The notes beneath the pieces were generated by a model. The model was not told the origin of the DNA and searched no databases. It was given only the letters and a program-made list of their open reading frames with translations. Positions 1 to 7,537 of a stretch of 16,241 nt of DNA are shown here, piece after piece (position 1 is the stretch's first letter; each line of letters opens with the position of its first letter). The DNA is from JBBDMX01 sp038241095 (GTDB lineage Bacteria > Planctomycetota > Phycisphaerae > Phycisphaerales > Phycisphaeraceae). The translations under genes and the position numbers were made by a program. The stretch lies in the NCBI GenBank assembly GCA_038241095.1, contig JBBRGB010000055.1, forward strand, positions 1-16,241, written 5' to 3'.

Positions 1-1
1 G

Positions 2-2137
2 GTGCCAGAGTTTGTTCCCTTGGAAGAGCGCGTCGTCGGCGTCATCGGTTCAGGCAATTTGGCCTTGGACGCTTACAGCGAGGCTTGGACGGTGCAGGAG
101 CCGACGCGGGTGGTGCGAGGTCTGGAACCCGCGAACTTGCCCGACCGCTGGTACGGCTTTTCAATTCTTGAAGCCCTGATCTGGACACCAGAAGCTGGCG
201 ATCCTGGGGCGATGCCTGATGCGTCCCGCTTGGCGCTGCGGGAATGGGTAACGCGCGGCGGGCATTTCGTAATCGTACTGCCAGCCGCGGGTGATCTGTG
301 GAGTGGTTCGCCTCTACGTGACATGCTGCCCGCTGCCGGTGAACGCATCCAACGGGTCGATGAAGTCTCGGCTCTGATGCTGCCAAGCTGGCTGGGGATG
401 CCCATCCGCGAAGGTGAAACGCGCTTCAGCCTGCGCTGGTTCGATGTGGAAGCCCAAGGCGGCGGCGGCAAGCCGAAATCCGCGGCGGTTTCCGTCCTCT
501 TGCGTGACCGCCAAGGCCGACCGCTGGTCATCGCCGGGCAATACGGCTTGGGCCGGGTGACGATGATCGGCATCGACCTGACCGACCCGCGCCTGCGAGC
601 CTTGCAACTGCCCAACAGCGTCACGGGCAACCCGAATCCCATCGGCGTAACGCTCTGGCCCACGGTGTTCGGCTGGCGCGGGCCGATCTTCAGCAAGCCC
701 GCCATTGAAGGTCTTTTGGCCAAGGGGCAGATCGCCCGCGACGGGCCGTTTCGCTCGTCGGTGGAGCTATCACGCAATGTGATTCCCTCGGCCGTGGCCA
801 TGAGCGAAGCGGCCGGGCCGGCGTTGCTCTTGGCAATTCTGACCTTCGCTATTTATTGGGTGCTGGCCGGGCCGGTGAGTTTTTTTGTGCTCAAGGGCCG
901 GGGCATGGTCAAGCACGCCTGGACGGGTTTTTTGGCCATTGTGCTGCTGTTCGCCGCAGTGACTTGGGCCGGCGCTTTGGCGCTGCGGCCATCGCATCAG
1001 CGGGTGGCGCACATGAGCGTGTTGGACATGGATGCGGCTTCAGGGCTGATGCACGTTCACAGTTGGCTGGCGCTTTTTGAGCCGGGGCATGGGCGAACGC
1101 GGGTTTCCTTGGATGCGGCCTACGCGATGGGAGGAAGCACTCCCACCAATGGCGAAAACGGCGGCAATGCTGGCGGGGCATCCGGGGGCGGGGGCGGGGG
1201 AAATAACACGCTCTGGAGTCCGGGCGTGGAACTCACTTTGGAAGCGGGCGGTTTCGCCGATGAGCAGCGTTACGCGGTGGATGCGACGCAACCCAACGCC
1301 ATGCGGGTGCCGATCCGCGCCACGGCCAAGCAGTTCGAGGCCGATTATCTTTTCAAACCTCATGCCTCCGGCGTGACGAGTGGGCGTTCGCAGGCGATGA
1401 TCGACGCTTGGCGCATGCCGCGTGGCCGCATGGCTTTGATCAACGGCAAACCGGTGGGCGAGGTGACGCATGAGTTCGCCGCGCCATTGCGCGATGTGCT
1501 GGTGGTCTATTGTCCCGGCGATGGCAAGGAACCGTATGTCTGGCGTCCGCGATTCACGGCGGCGGGTGCGGGGGCGACGAGTTCGGGTGGCGCTGCCTCC
1601 ACGCCGAGCGGTGGGAACAACGCGAAAACCGCGGCCGATGAAATCAATGCGGCCGTCAATTCCGCCCTGTGGCTTCCGGGGGTGCCGCTGGTGATCAACG
1701 GCGTGCAGGGTCAACCGCTGGCCATCGCCCCGCGCGATCAGATGTCAGAGAAGGATGCCGAGCGAGTTTGGGGCGGGCATTTGGGCATGTTGCTCAACAA
1801 GCGTCTGCTTTCGCAGATGCCCAACATGCCGGCGCAGCAGGTGACGGTCAGCGATGATCGCCGCATCGACATGCTCGACATGCTGACGTTTTTCAGCACG
1901 CTGCCGCCGCCGGATTTCCGCAGCGCGGGCCTGCCCGGACCGACGCAGTATCAACGCAACCTCGGTAGGCAACTCGATCTCACGCCGCTCTTGGCGTTGC
2001 GGCGGATCATCATCATCGGGCACATGGACGCCCGTGAAAGCCAGAATGTCCCCGCGCCGCTGCCCTTGTTGGTGGAGGGCCAACCCGTGCCCGCCTCTGG
2101 CTGGACCATCGTCCGCTGGATCGCCCCGGTGGAATGA
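2..2137 (+). CDS. Large membrane protein with Rossmann/amidotransferase-like soluble region (5' end probably outside window)
   Basis: The frame is open from the first bases, so the GTG at position 2 is only the first start seen and the protein probably begins further left. The visible 711 residues start with an alpha/beta soluble region (about 1-225). It contains a stretch reading ALIWTPEAG, then a helix and GGHFVIVLP, then YGLGRVTMIGIDLTDPR. This resembles the class-I amidotransferase-like folds found in GldG-like or DUF4350-type auxiliary proteins of ABC exporters. Two hydrophobic segments follow at about 271-296 and 307-327, then a long extracytoplasmic part with two low-complexity Gly/Ser/Asn linkers (about 380-402 and 523-540). 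No catalytic triad is evident, so I propose no enzyme activity. The next gene is an ABC ATPase on the same strand, and a shared role in a transport or gliding-type complex is an inference from that neighbourhood. Confidence 0.75.
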   Translation: MPEFVPLEERVVGVIGSGNLALDAYSEAWTVQEPTRVVRGLEPANLPDRWYGFSILEALIWTPEAGDPGAMPDASRLALREWVTRGGHFVIVLPAAGDLWSGSPLRDMLPAAGERIQRVDEVSALMLPSWLGMPIREGETRFSLRWFDVEAQGGGGKPKSAAVSVLLRDRQGRPLVIAGQYGLGRVTMIGIDLTDPRLRALQLPNSVTGNPNPIGVTLWPTVFGWRGPIFSKPAIEGLLAKGQIARDGPFRSSVELSRNVIPSAVAMSEAAGPALLLAILTFAIYWVLAGPVSFFVLKGRGMVKHAWTGFLAIVLLFAAVTWAGALALRPSHQRVAHMSVLDMDAASGLMHVHSWLALFEPGHGRTRVSLDAAYAMGGSTPTNGENGGNAGGASGGGGGGNNTLWSPGVELTLEAGGFADEQRYAVDATQPNAMRVPIRATAKQFEADYLFKPHASGVTSGRSQAMIDAWRMPRGRMALINGKPVGEVTHEFAAPLRDVLVVYCPGDGKEPYVWRPRFTAAGAGATSSGGAASTPSGGNNAKTAADEINAAVNSALWLPGVPLVINGVQGQPLAIAPRDQMSEKDAERVWGGHLGMLLNKRLLSQMPNMPAQQVTVSDDRRIDMLDMLTFFSTLPPPDFRSAGLPGPTQYQRNLGRQLDLTPLLALRRIIIIGHMDARESQNVPAPLPLLVEGQPVPASGWTIVRWIAPVE

Positions 2138-2139
2138 TT

Positions 2140-2296
2140 GAACACGAAAGCACGAAGCCATGAAGGAAAAGCGAGGGATCGATCAGCAAGACGCGCGGCG
2201 AGGACGCCGCGGCTAATAAAGACTTTGATTCGCATAGAAAAATTGATTCGCAACCACGCCTCTTTGTATCCTTCATGACTTCGTGTCTTCGTGTTC
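2140..2296. repeat. Imperfect inverted repeat of 'cacgaag' type filling the gap before the ABC gene
   Basis: Arms at 2140-2167 and 2269-2296 are 28 nt each and complementary at 25 positions (left arm starts GAACACGAAAGCACGAAG). Each arm is itself an approximate 9-bp periodic run of cacgaag-like units. The interior carries a direct repeat TTGATTCGCA (2225-2234 and 2243-2252) and a short GC hairpin near 2193-2210. The left arm starts three bases after the upstream stop codon. Repeats of this sort are scattered in many environmental genomes, and their function is unknown to me. The structure could fold in the transcript between the two genes. Confidence 0.8.
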
Positions 2297-2332
2297 CAAC
2301 GCTGACTAACGCAAGCCCCTGAAAGCAACCGC

Positions 2333-3271
2333 ATGTCGATGATTGAAACCATCAATCTCACCCGTCGCTACGGCGAACTCATCGCACTGTCGAACTTGAA
2401 CCTCAAGATTGAGCAGGGCGATTGTTTCGGTTTCATCGGCCCCAACGGCGCGGGCAAAACCACGACCATCAAAATCCTGGCGACGCTCTTGCGCCCGACT
2501 TGGGGTGAGGCACGCATCGACGGCATGTCCGTCGGCCCGATCAACGCCCGCCAAGTGCGCGGCGTCATCGGCTACGTGCCCGATTACTTCGGCTCCTACC
2601 CCGACATGGTCGTGCGCGAGTACCTGGAGTTCTTCGCCGCCACCTACGGCATCCACGGCACCAAGCGCCAAAGCGTCATCGACGATGTGCTTTCACTCAC
2701 CGACTTGGCCTACAAAGCCGACAGCGAATGCAACGGCCTTTCCCGCGGCATGAAGCAACGCCTCTCGCTGGCGCGGGTGCTCTTGCACGACCCGAAGGTG
2801 CTCTTGCTCGATGAGCCGGCTTCGGGTCTCGACCCGCGGGCACGCATCGAAATCCGCGAGCTACTCAAGGAATTGCACCGCATGGGCAAGACCATTCTCA
2901 TTAGCTCGCACATCCTGCTGGAGTTGGCCGACCTGTGCAACGTGGTGGGAATCATCGAGCGCGGGCAGATGGTTTTCACAGGCACGGTGCGGGAAATTCT
3001 CGAGCGCGCCAAGGTGGGCTTGGTGCTGCACGTGGCCGTGGCGCAACGGCAAGCCGACGCGGTGGAACTTATCAAGACCATGCCCGGTGTGGTCAACACG
3101 GAAACGCGCGACGGCGACATTCGCGTGATGCTTGATGCCGCAGGTGGTGGCGATGCCGCGGAAATCGCCCAGCGCCTCATGGCCGGGGGTTACCGACTGA
3201 CACGGTTGCAGGAAGAACAGGTCAATCTGGAAACCGCGTTCATGCGGCTAACCAAGGGCTTGGTGCAGTAG
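2333..3271 (+). CDS. ABC transporter ATP-binding protein (ABC-2 / GldA-like class)
   Basis: This 312-aa ATPase would power an ABC-2-type exporter on the inner face of the cytoplasmic membrane. The Walker A motif GPNGAGKTT is at residues 36-44. The ABC signature is LSRGMKQ (136-142) in place of LSGGQ. Walker B and the D-loop read LLLDEPASGLD (157-167), and the switch histidine is in LISSH (H193). The Q-loop position reads GYVPDYFG, with Asp84 where Gln is usual. I believe this variant recurs in this ABC subfamily. The C-terminal 100 residues are an accessory alpha/beta domain ending in the usual 'LEEAFMRLT'-like sequence (here NLETAFMRLTKG). ATG 2333 is used; a second in-frame ATG at 2339 is possible, and no strong ribosome site separates them. 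No permease is visible in the window. The partner may be encoded upstream, near the preceding membrane-protein gene. Confidence 0.93.
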   Translation: MSMIETINLTRRYGELIALSNLNLKIEQGDCFGFIGPNGAGKTTTIKILATLLRPTWGEARIDGMSVGPINARQVRGVIGYVPDYFGSYPDMVVREYLEFFAATYGIHGTKRQSVIDDVLSLTDLAYKADSECNGLSRGMKQRLSLARVLLHDPKVLLLDEPASGLDPRARIEIRELLKELHRMGKTILISSHILLELADLCNVVGIIERGQMVFTGTVREILERAKVGLVLHVAVAQRQADAVELIKTMPGVVNTETRDGDIRVMLDAAGGGDAAEIAQRLMAGGYRLTRLQEEQVNLETAFMRLTKGLVQ

Positions 3272-3322
3272 AAGAAGTCTTGAGGCTTGAGGCTTGGGGT
3301 TTGGGCTGAAGAAAACCACAAG

Positions 3323-3357
3323 CCCACGGATGCCGTCGCCGCGACGGCTTCTGTGGG
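3323..3357. repeat. Hairpin A of a dispersed CCCAC...GTGGG palindrome family
   Basis: The arms 3323-3338 (CCCACGGATGCCGTCG) and 3342-3357 (CGACGGCTTCTGTGGG) pair at 14 of 16 positions around a 3-nt loop. The right flank reads ATGGGGAATGAAC. It resembles the flank of the hairpin at 4966-5007, which suggests related copies. Confidence 0.7.
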
Positions 3358-3411
3358 ATGGGGAATGAACCAAAGATCACGGGATGACAAGGGGCATACT
3401 GCGGGAATCCC

Positions 3412-3445
3412 ACGGAAGAGTCGCCCAAGGCGGCGTCTCATCCGT
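3412..3445. repeat. Hairpin B of the same palindrome family
   Basis: The arms 3412-3425 (ACGGAAGAGTCGCC) and 3432-3445 (GGCGTCTCATCCGT) pair at 12 of 14 positions, with a 6-nt loop CAAGGC. The left arm is preceded by CCC, as in hairpin A, and the right arm is followed by AGGCTTG. Confidence 0.6.
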
Positions 3446-3503
3446 AGGCTTGAAACGCCGGTGTGTTCACACGCGCAAGCCTCAAGCCTCAAGCCTTCCT
3501 CCC

Positions 3504-4904
3504 TCACGAATGCGCCATGTTGTGGAACCTCGTCGTGCCGCTGTCGAACTGCAACTCCACCGTGCCCACCGGGCCGTTGCGTTGTTTGGTGACGATGATT
3601 TCCGCCCGGCCGCATTTCTCGGGGTTGGCCATCTTCCACTCCTCATCGTGGTAATACTCCTCACGATGCACCATCATCACCACGTCGGCGTCCTGCTCGA
3701 TGGAGCCAGATTCGCGCAGATCGCTCATGCGCGGCTTGTGGCCCTCGCGGGCTTCCGGGCCACGGTTCAACTGGCTTAGGCAGACCACCGGGACGTTGAG
3801 CTCGCGTGCCAGGGCCTTGATCCCGCGGGACATTTCGCTGACTTCCTGCTGCCGTGACTCGCTGCCGGGCTGGCTCATAAGTTGCAGGTAGTCGATGAAG
3901 ATGGCCTTGATGTCGAACTGGGCGACCAAGCGGCGGGCCTTGGCGCGGAGGGTCAGCACGCTCATGCCCGGCGAGTCGTCAATGAAAATCGGGGCGTCGG
4001 CCAACTCGGCCATCGCCATGTGCAACCGTTCGTAATCCGTGGCCGCCAGCATGTTCTTGCGAACCTTCTGCGACTCGACACCGCTGCGGGAGCAGAGCAT
4101 GCGTTGCGCCAGTTGCTGCTTGCTCATTTCCAACGAGAAAATCGCCACCGGCTGCTTGGTCACCGCGCCGATGTGCTCGGCCATGTTGACGGCAAAAGCC
4201 GTCTTGCCCATCGACGGTCGCCCGGCGACGATGATCATTTCGCCGTTCTGCATGCCGCTTAGCATTTCGTTGAGCTCATAAAACCCCGTGTCCACGCCGG
4301 TGATGTGCTTGCCATCCTGGCTTTCCAGGCGGGCGTAAATCTCCTGCAAGAGATCATTCAACTGCTGGGCGTCGCCGGTGCCCTTGTTTTCCGCGATGTC
4401 AAAGATCATCTTCTCAGCCTCGTCGAGAAGCTGGCCCACGGGGGTGGCGGTGGTATAGGCATCGTTTAAGATGACGCCCGCGGCGTCGATGAGCCGGCGC
4501 AGCACCGCTTTGTCGCGCACCATCTGGGCATAATACGGCGCGCTGGCGGCGCTGGGCACGCTCTCGGCGAGTTGAATCAGGTACTCGACCCCGCCGATCT
4601 GTTCCAACAGGTTTTTGTCGCGCAGACTCTGGTTTAGCTGCACCATGTCCACGGGGCGGTTTTCATCAAAGGCCTTGACCAGCACATCGTAGATGGCGCT
4701 GTGGGCGGGGCGGTAGAAATCGCCCGCGCCCTTGAGAATCTGCACCACTTCGCCGGTGACCCGCCAGTCGAGGATCATGGAGCCCAGCAGGCTCATCTCG
4801 GCTTCGACGGCGGCGGGGGGCTGGCGTTCGAGGAGCTTCGACACCGTGGCCGCATCGGGACGGGGATCATTGAAACTGCGGCGGCTGGTGGAGAAGGCGG
4901 TCAT
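3504..4904 (-). CDS. dnaB: Replicative DNA helicase DnaB
   Basis: DnaB is the hexameric 5'-3' helicase that unwinds DNA at the replication fork and recruits primase. The 466 residues match the usual family length. The N-terminal helical domain (about 25-130) starts with the familiar PAAVEAEMSLLGSMILD and has HSAIYDVLVKAFDENRPVD. The RecA-like C-terminal domain has Walker A GRPSMGKTA (228-236), FSLEMS with the likely catalytic Glu259, Walker B AIFIDYLQLM (334-343), and DLRESGSIEQDADVVMMVHR. The arginine-finger region is KQRNGPVGTVEL, with Arg442. No intein or insertion is present. The ATG at 4904 has no Shine-Dalgarno sequence (upstream reads ATGCACCTCCC). The gene stands alone on its strand, converging with the ABC gene and divergent from the PagL-like gene. 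Confidence 0.97.
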   Translation of the reverse strand: MTAFSTSRRSFNDPRPDAATVSKLLERQPPAAVEAEMSLLGSMILDWRVTGEVVQILKGAGDFYRPAHSAIYDVLVKAFDENRPVDMVQLNQSLRDKNLLEQIGGVEYLIQLAESVPSAASAPYYAQMVRDKAVLRRLIDAAGVILNDAYTTATPVGQLLDEAEKMIFDIAENKGTGDAQQLNDLLQEIYARLESQDGKHITGVDTGFYELNEMLSGMQNGEMIIVAGRPSMGKTAFAVNMAEHIGAVTKQPVAIFSLEMSKQQLAQRMLCSRSGVESQKVRKNMLAATDYERLHMAMAELADAPIFIDDSPGMSVLTLRAKARRLVAQFDIKAIFIDYLQLMSQPGSESRQQEVSEMSRGIKALARELNVPVVCLSQLNRGPEAREGHKPRMSDLRESGSIEQDADVVMMVHREEYYHDEEWKMANPEKCGRAEIIVTKQRNGPVGTVELQFDSGTTRFHNMAHS

Positions 4905-4965
4905 GGGAGGTGCATCTTAGCGACGGTGGGTTAATGACAGGTTGTCAACGGGACGCGGGGGTGAT

Positions 4966-5007
4966 CCCACAGAACAAGCCGCTCAGAGCTGCGACTTCAT
5001 CTGTGGG
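4966..5007. repeat. Hairpin C of the CCCAC...GTGGG palindrome family
   Basis: The arms 4966-4982 (CCCACAGAACAAGCCGC) and 4991-5007 (GCGACTTCATCTGTGGG) pair at 14 of 17 positions with loop TCAGAGCT. The outer 8 bp are perfect. The right flank CTTGGGATGAAC is similar to that of hairpin A. It lies in the divergent gap between dnaB and the PagL-like gene. Apart from this and the promoter at 5061-5088, I see nothing else in 4905-5137. Confidence 0.7.
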
Positions 5008-5060
5008 CTTGGGATGAACTTGTGGCGCATTCGCCGTCCTAAAATCTTTTCCACAAACTG

Positions 5061-5088
5061 TTGTCCGTGAAAAAAACGGCGGTATGAT
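5061..5088 (+). promoter_or_regulatory. Sigma-70-like promoter of the PagL-like gene
   Basis: TTGTCC (5061-5066) and TATGAT (5083-5088) are separated by 16 bp. The -10 box matches 5 of 6 consensus bases and the -35 box 4 of 6. A start near 5095 would give a leader of about 43 nt before the ATG at 5138. Confidence 0.5.
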
Positions 5089-5137
5089 TCTTCGCGTTTT
5101 CTTTTGGTGAGCGAAACTTTTTTTTGGAGTGTCGAAC

Positions 5138-5851
5138 ATGAAGATGGCAATGATCGGCGGGGCGGCGGTAGTGATGGCGACGGTGAGCGGCGCGGCGATG
5201 GCCGATGACGCCACTTGGGCCGGCGACCTGAAACTGGCGCAGGCGGACATGACGCCCTACATCGTTCCCGCAGCCGAACAAGCCCCGGAAGCCACGGCCA
5301 ACAACGCCGCGGCCAATGACGTCAAGGCCCAGCCCCTCGACGCCATCGACTTCGACAAGGGCGATTGGCGGCTCTACGGCTACGCCTCGGGAACCCTGGG
5401 CGGCGGCAACCACATCTACGAAGGCCACCTCGGCGGCGGGTACTACTTCTTTGACAACCTCTCGATCAACCTCGAACTGGCCGCGGGCTACACCGAGTTC
5501 AATTCCCGTGGCGGAGCGCCGGCTGGCGACACCGGCAACTTCGGCTTCGACGTCCTGCTCCGCTACCACTTCCTCAAGGGCAAAGACTGGCGAGGCGCCA
5601 AGTGGAGCCTCTACGCCGACGGTGGCTGCGGCTTCCGCTACTTTGGCCCCGAGAGCTTCCCCGCCAACGGAACCCATGTGAACTGGACGCCCCAAGCCGG
5701 CTTGGGCGCAACCTACGAACTCAAAAACAACTGGAGCCTTATGGGCGGGGCACGCTTTTTCCACGTCTCCAACGGCAACATCTACGGCGGCAACAAAAAC
5801 CCCGGCTACGACAGTTTGCAGCTCTACGCGGGCTTGATGTGCAAGTGGTGA
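5138..5851 (+). CDS. PagL-like lipid A deacylase / acyloxyacyl hydrolase family outer-membrane protein
   Basis: A 237-aa exported protein. ATG 5138 is chosen over the in-frame GTG at 5129 because TTGGAG (5124-5129) then sits 8 nt upstream. The first 23 residues are a clear Sec signal peptide (MKMAMIGGAAVVMATVSG, cleavage after AMA). The mature part has alternating hydrophobic, aromatic-rich strands typical of a small beta-barrel. Near the C terminus it shows the PagL signature RFFHVSNGN, followed by NKNPGYDSLQLYAG. His209 and Ser211 correspond to the catalytic His and Ser, and Asn212 to the oxyanion residue. PagL removes the 3-O-acyl chain from lipid A in the outer membrane. The position usually taken by the acidic triad Glu appears to be Asp. 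The protein ends in an aromatic residue (CKW), as barrels often do. It converges on hldE, another LPS gene. Family assignment is fairly sure; activity is inferred. Confidence 0.8.
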   Translation: MKMAMIGGAAVVMATVSGAAMADDATWAGDLKLAQADMTPYIVPAAEQAPEATANNAAANDVKAQPLDAIDFDKGDWRLYGYASGTLGGGNHIYEGHLGGGYYFFDNLSINLELAAGYTEFNSRGGAPAGDTGNFGFDVLLRYHFLKGKDWRGAKWSLYADGGCGFRYFGPESFPANGTHVNWTPQAGLGATYELKNNWSLMGGARFFHVSNGNIYGGNKNPGYDSLQLYAGLMCKW

Positions 5852-5931
5852 ACGAGTCACAGCGCGCTAAACCACAAGTGTGATTTCAGAGTTCAACGAA
5901 AAACTCAATCATGCAATCCCCAAAACGAAAG

Positions 5932-5966
5932 CCCACCCCCTCCGGGGGGTGGGACTTCTTTTTTCT
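5932..5966 (+). terminator. Rho-independent terminator between the converging PagL-like gene and hldE
   Basis: The perfect 9-bp stem CCCACCCCC (5932-5940) / GGGGGTGGG (5945-5953) with loop TCCG is followed by ACTTCTTTTTTCTT on the plus strand. Read from the other strand, the stem is followed by CTTTCGTTTT, so it may also end the hldE transcript. Confidence 0.85.
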
Positions 5967-5984
5967 TACCTGAAATCACGATTC

Positions 5985-7493
5985 TCAACTGTCAAAAAGT
6001 TTGATTACCCTCCCCCCCAACTTCCTCAAAATATTCGTCGTACTTCGCCCCTTGACCAACTCCACCCGCACCACCTTGCCTCCCAAGCCTTCGACAAAAT
6101 CCGCTCCCACAATCTCATCGCGCTGATAGTCCGCCCCCTTGACCAGCACATCGGGCTTGATCGCCTCGATCAAATCCTTGGGCGTATCCTCGCCAAAGAC
6201 CACGATGTAACTGACGCTTTCGAGTTCGCTCAACACAGTAACGCGATCTTCGAGGTGATTGACCGGCCGCCCTTCGCCCTTGAAGCGGCGAATGGAATCA
6301 TCGCTGTTCAAACCGATGACCAGCAGATCGCCTTCCCGTCGAGCGGCACGCAGATAGGCGACGTGGCCCGCGTGGATAATGTCGAAGCACCCGTTGGTGA
6401 AGGCGATCTTTCGGCCTTGGCGTCGGTAGGCCGCCAGCTCGGGCAGCAGTTGTTCGAGGGTTCGCTGTTTGCCGAGTGTCTCGTGGTTTTGTCGCAGGAG
6501 CGCCAAGAGGATTTCATCGAGTTCGATGGGCACCACGCCGAACTTTTCGACCTCCAACCCCGCCGCGACATTGGCCAACCGCACCGCCTGAGTCCAGTCG
6601 GCCTCGTTGGCGATCGCCGCCGCCAGCATCGCCAGCACCATGTCGCCGGCTCCGGTGACATCGTAAACCTGTCGTGCGGTGGTGGGCACGTGGACGGGCC
6701 GCTTGCCACGCCGCAGTAGAAACGCGCCTTGTTTGTCCAGCGTCAGCACCACGGTTTGCAGGCCCAAATCGCGCAGCAGCTTGCGGCCCATGCGGATCAG
6801 CGTCTCATGCTCACCACTGTTGGCGTTGATGCCCGTGGCCAGCGAGGCCTCGGTGCGGTTGGGCGTGATAGTCGTGGCTCCGCGATAGCGTGAATAATCG
6901 TCCACCGCCGCGGGATCGACCAGCACCGCCACGCCTGCTTTCTTGGCCAGCCCGATGAGCGATTGGCAAGTGTCGCTCATCAGCACGCCCTTGTTGTAAT
7001 CCTCCAGGCACAGGGCGCTGGTGTCCTTGAGTAGCTTCTTCGCCACGGTCAGCAATTGCTTGGCCGTGCCCGCGTCCAGTGGGCCACGTTTTTCCAGATC
7101 GGCGCGAAACATCTTCTGCGGGTGGCGATGCTGCGCCAGTCCCACGAAATTTTGTTTGACGGTGGTGGGGCGATCCTTGGCCACGATGATGCCGCTGACA
7201 TCACAGCCCGCCTCTTGCAATCGTCGCCGGAGTTCGCGTCCCTGCAAATCGTCACCCACCACGCCGAGGCAGGCCACTTCGCAACGCAAGGCGCGGAGAT
7301 CAAGGCAAACATTGGCGCTGCCCCCAGCCTTGAACTCCTCGCGTTCCACCGCCAGCACCGGCACCGGGGCGTCGGGCGATAGCCGCTCAGCGTTGCCGTA
7401 GATGTAGTGGTCGATCATGAAGTCCCCGGCCACGACAATCCGTCGCGGTCGCCAGCGATCCAGCAAGCCGATGAGATCATCGCTGGGCGTCAT
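5985..7493 (-). CDS. hldE: Bifunctional D-beta-D-heptose 7-phosphate kinase / D-beta-D-heptose 1-phosphate adenylyltransferase
   Basis: HldE carries out two steps of ADP-heptose synthesis for the LPS inner core: kinase on heptose 7-phosphate and adenylyl transfer to heptose 1-phosphate. With the start at 7493 the protein has 502 residues, close to the usual 475-500. The N-terminal PfkB/ribokinase domain (about 1-335) has VAGDFMIDHYIYG (21-33), AGGSANV (56-62), TPNRTEA (210-216) and DVTGAGD with catalytic Asp284. The C-terminal nucleotidyltransferase domain (about 355-502) has FTNGCFDIIHAGHVAYL with the HxGH motif at 374-377, and ends in KGRSTTNILRKL. No Shine-Dalgarno sequence precedes the start. 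An in-frame ATG at 7538 would add 15 Pro-rich residues (PTPPL twice) encoded by a 15-bp tandem repeat. I prefer 7493. The frame stays open beyond that to 8534, but there it lies antisense to dapA. Confidence 0.95.
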   Translation of the reverse strand: MTPSDDLIGLLDRWRPRRIVVAGDFMIDHYIYGNAERLSPDAPVPVLAVEREEFKAGGSANVCLDLRALRCEVACLGVVGDDLQGRELRRRLQEAGCDVSGIIVAKDRPTTVKQNFVGLAQHRHPQKMFRADLEKRGPLDAGTAKQLLTVAKKLLKDTSALCLEDYNKGVLMSDTCQSLIGLAKKAGVAVLVDPAAVDDYSRYRGATTITPNRTEASLATGINANSGEHETLIRMGRKLLRDLGLQTVVLTLDKQGAFLLRRGKRPVHVPTTARQVYDVTGAGDMVLAMLAAAIANEADWTQAVRLANVAAGLEVEKFGVVPIELDEILLALLRQNHETLGKQRTLEQLLPELAAYRRQGRKIAFTNGCFDIIHAGHVAYLRAARREGDLLVIGLNSDDSIRRFKGEGRPVNHLEDRVTVLSELESVSYIVVFGEDTPKDLIEAIKPDVLVKGADYQRDEIVGADFVEGLGGKVVRVELVKGRSTTNILRKLGGRVIKLFDS

Positions 7494-7500
7494 GCAAGAC

Positions 7501-7537
7501 GTGGGCAAGGGAGGGGTCGGCAAAGGGGGGGTCGGCA
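7501..7537. repeat. 15-bp G-rich tandem repeat between divergent hldE and dapA
   Basis: The units GTGGGCAAGGGAGGG (7501-7515), GTCGGCAAAGGGGGG (7516-7530) and a partial GTCGGCA (7531-7537) give about 2.5 copies. The plus strand has four G-runs and might form a quadruplex, though one loop is 8 nt long. It lies in the 120-bp space that should hold both promoters; I could not identify convincing promoter boxes there. Confidence 0.6.

Larger units (their letters stand above)
3279..3493. repeat. MITE-like element: 18-bp perfect terminal inverted repeats enclosing two hairpins
   Basis: The termini are CTTGAGGCTTGAGGCTTG at 3279-3296 and its exact reverse complement at 3476-3493. Each end is 2.25 copies of an 8-bp unit (cttgaggc). 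The 215-bp element occupies nearly all of the gap between the converging ABC and dnaB genes and contains no credible ORF. It encloses two stem-loops, annotated separately. Because both flanking genes point into it, it may also serve as a two-way transcription end, although no U-tract follows either hairpin. Confidence 0.75.

Noticed and set aside
4943..4948. Perfect TTGACA (-35 like) on the minus strand upstream of dnaB
   Set aside because: No -10 box at 16-18 bp; the nearest TAAGAT is 23 bp away.
5039..5860. 273-codon minus-strand frame opposite the PagL-like gene
   Set aside because: Antisense shadow. The plus-strand product has a signal peptide, a ribosome site and a recognisable PagL motif.
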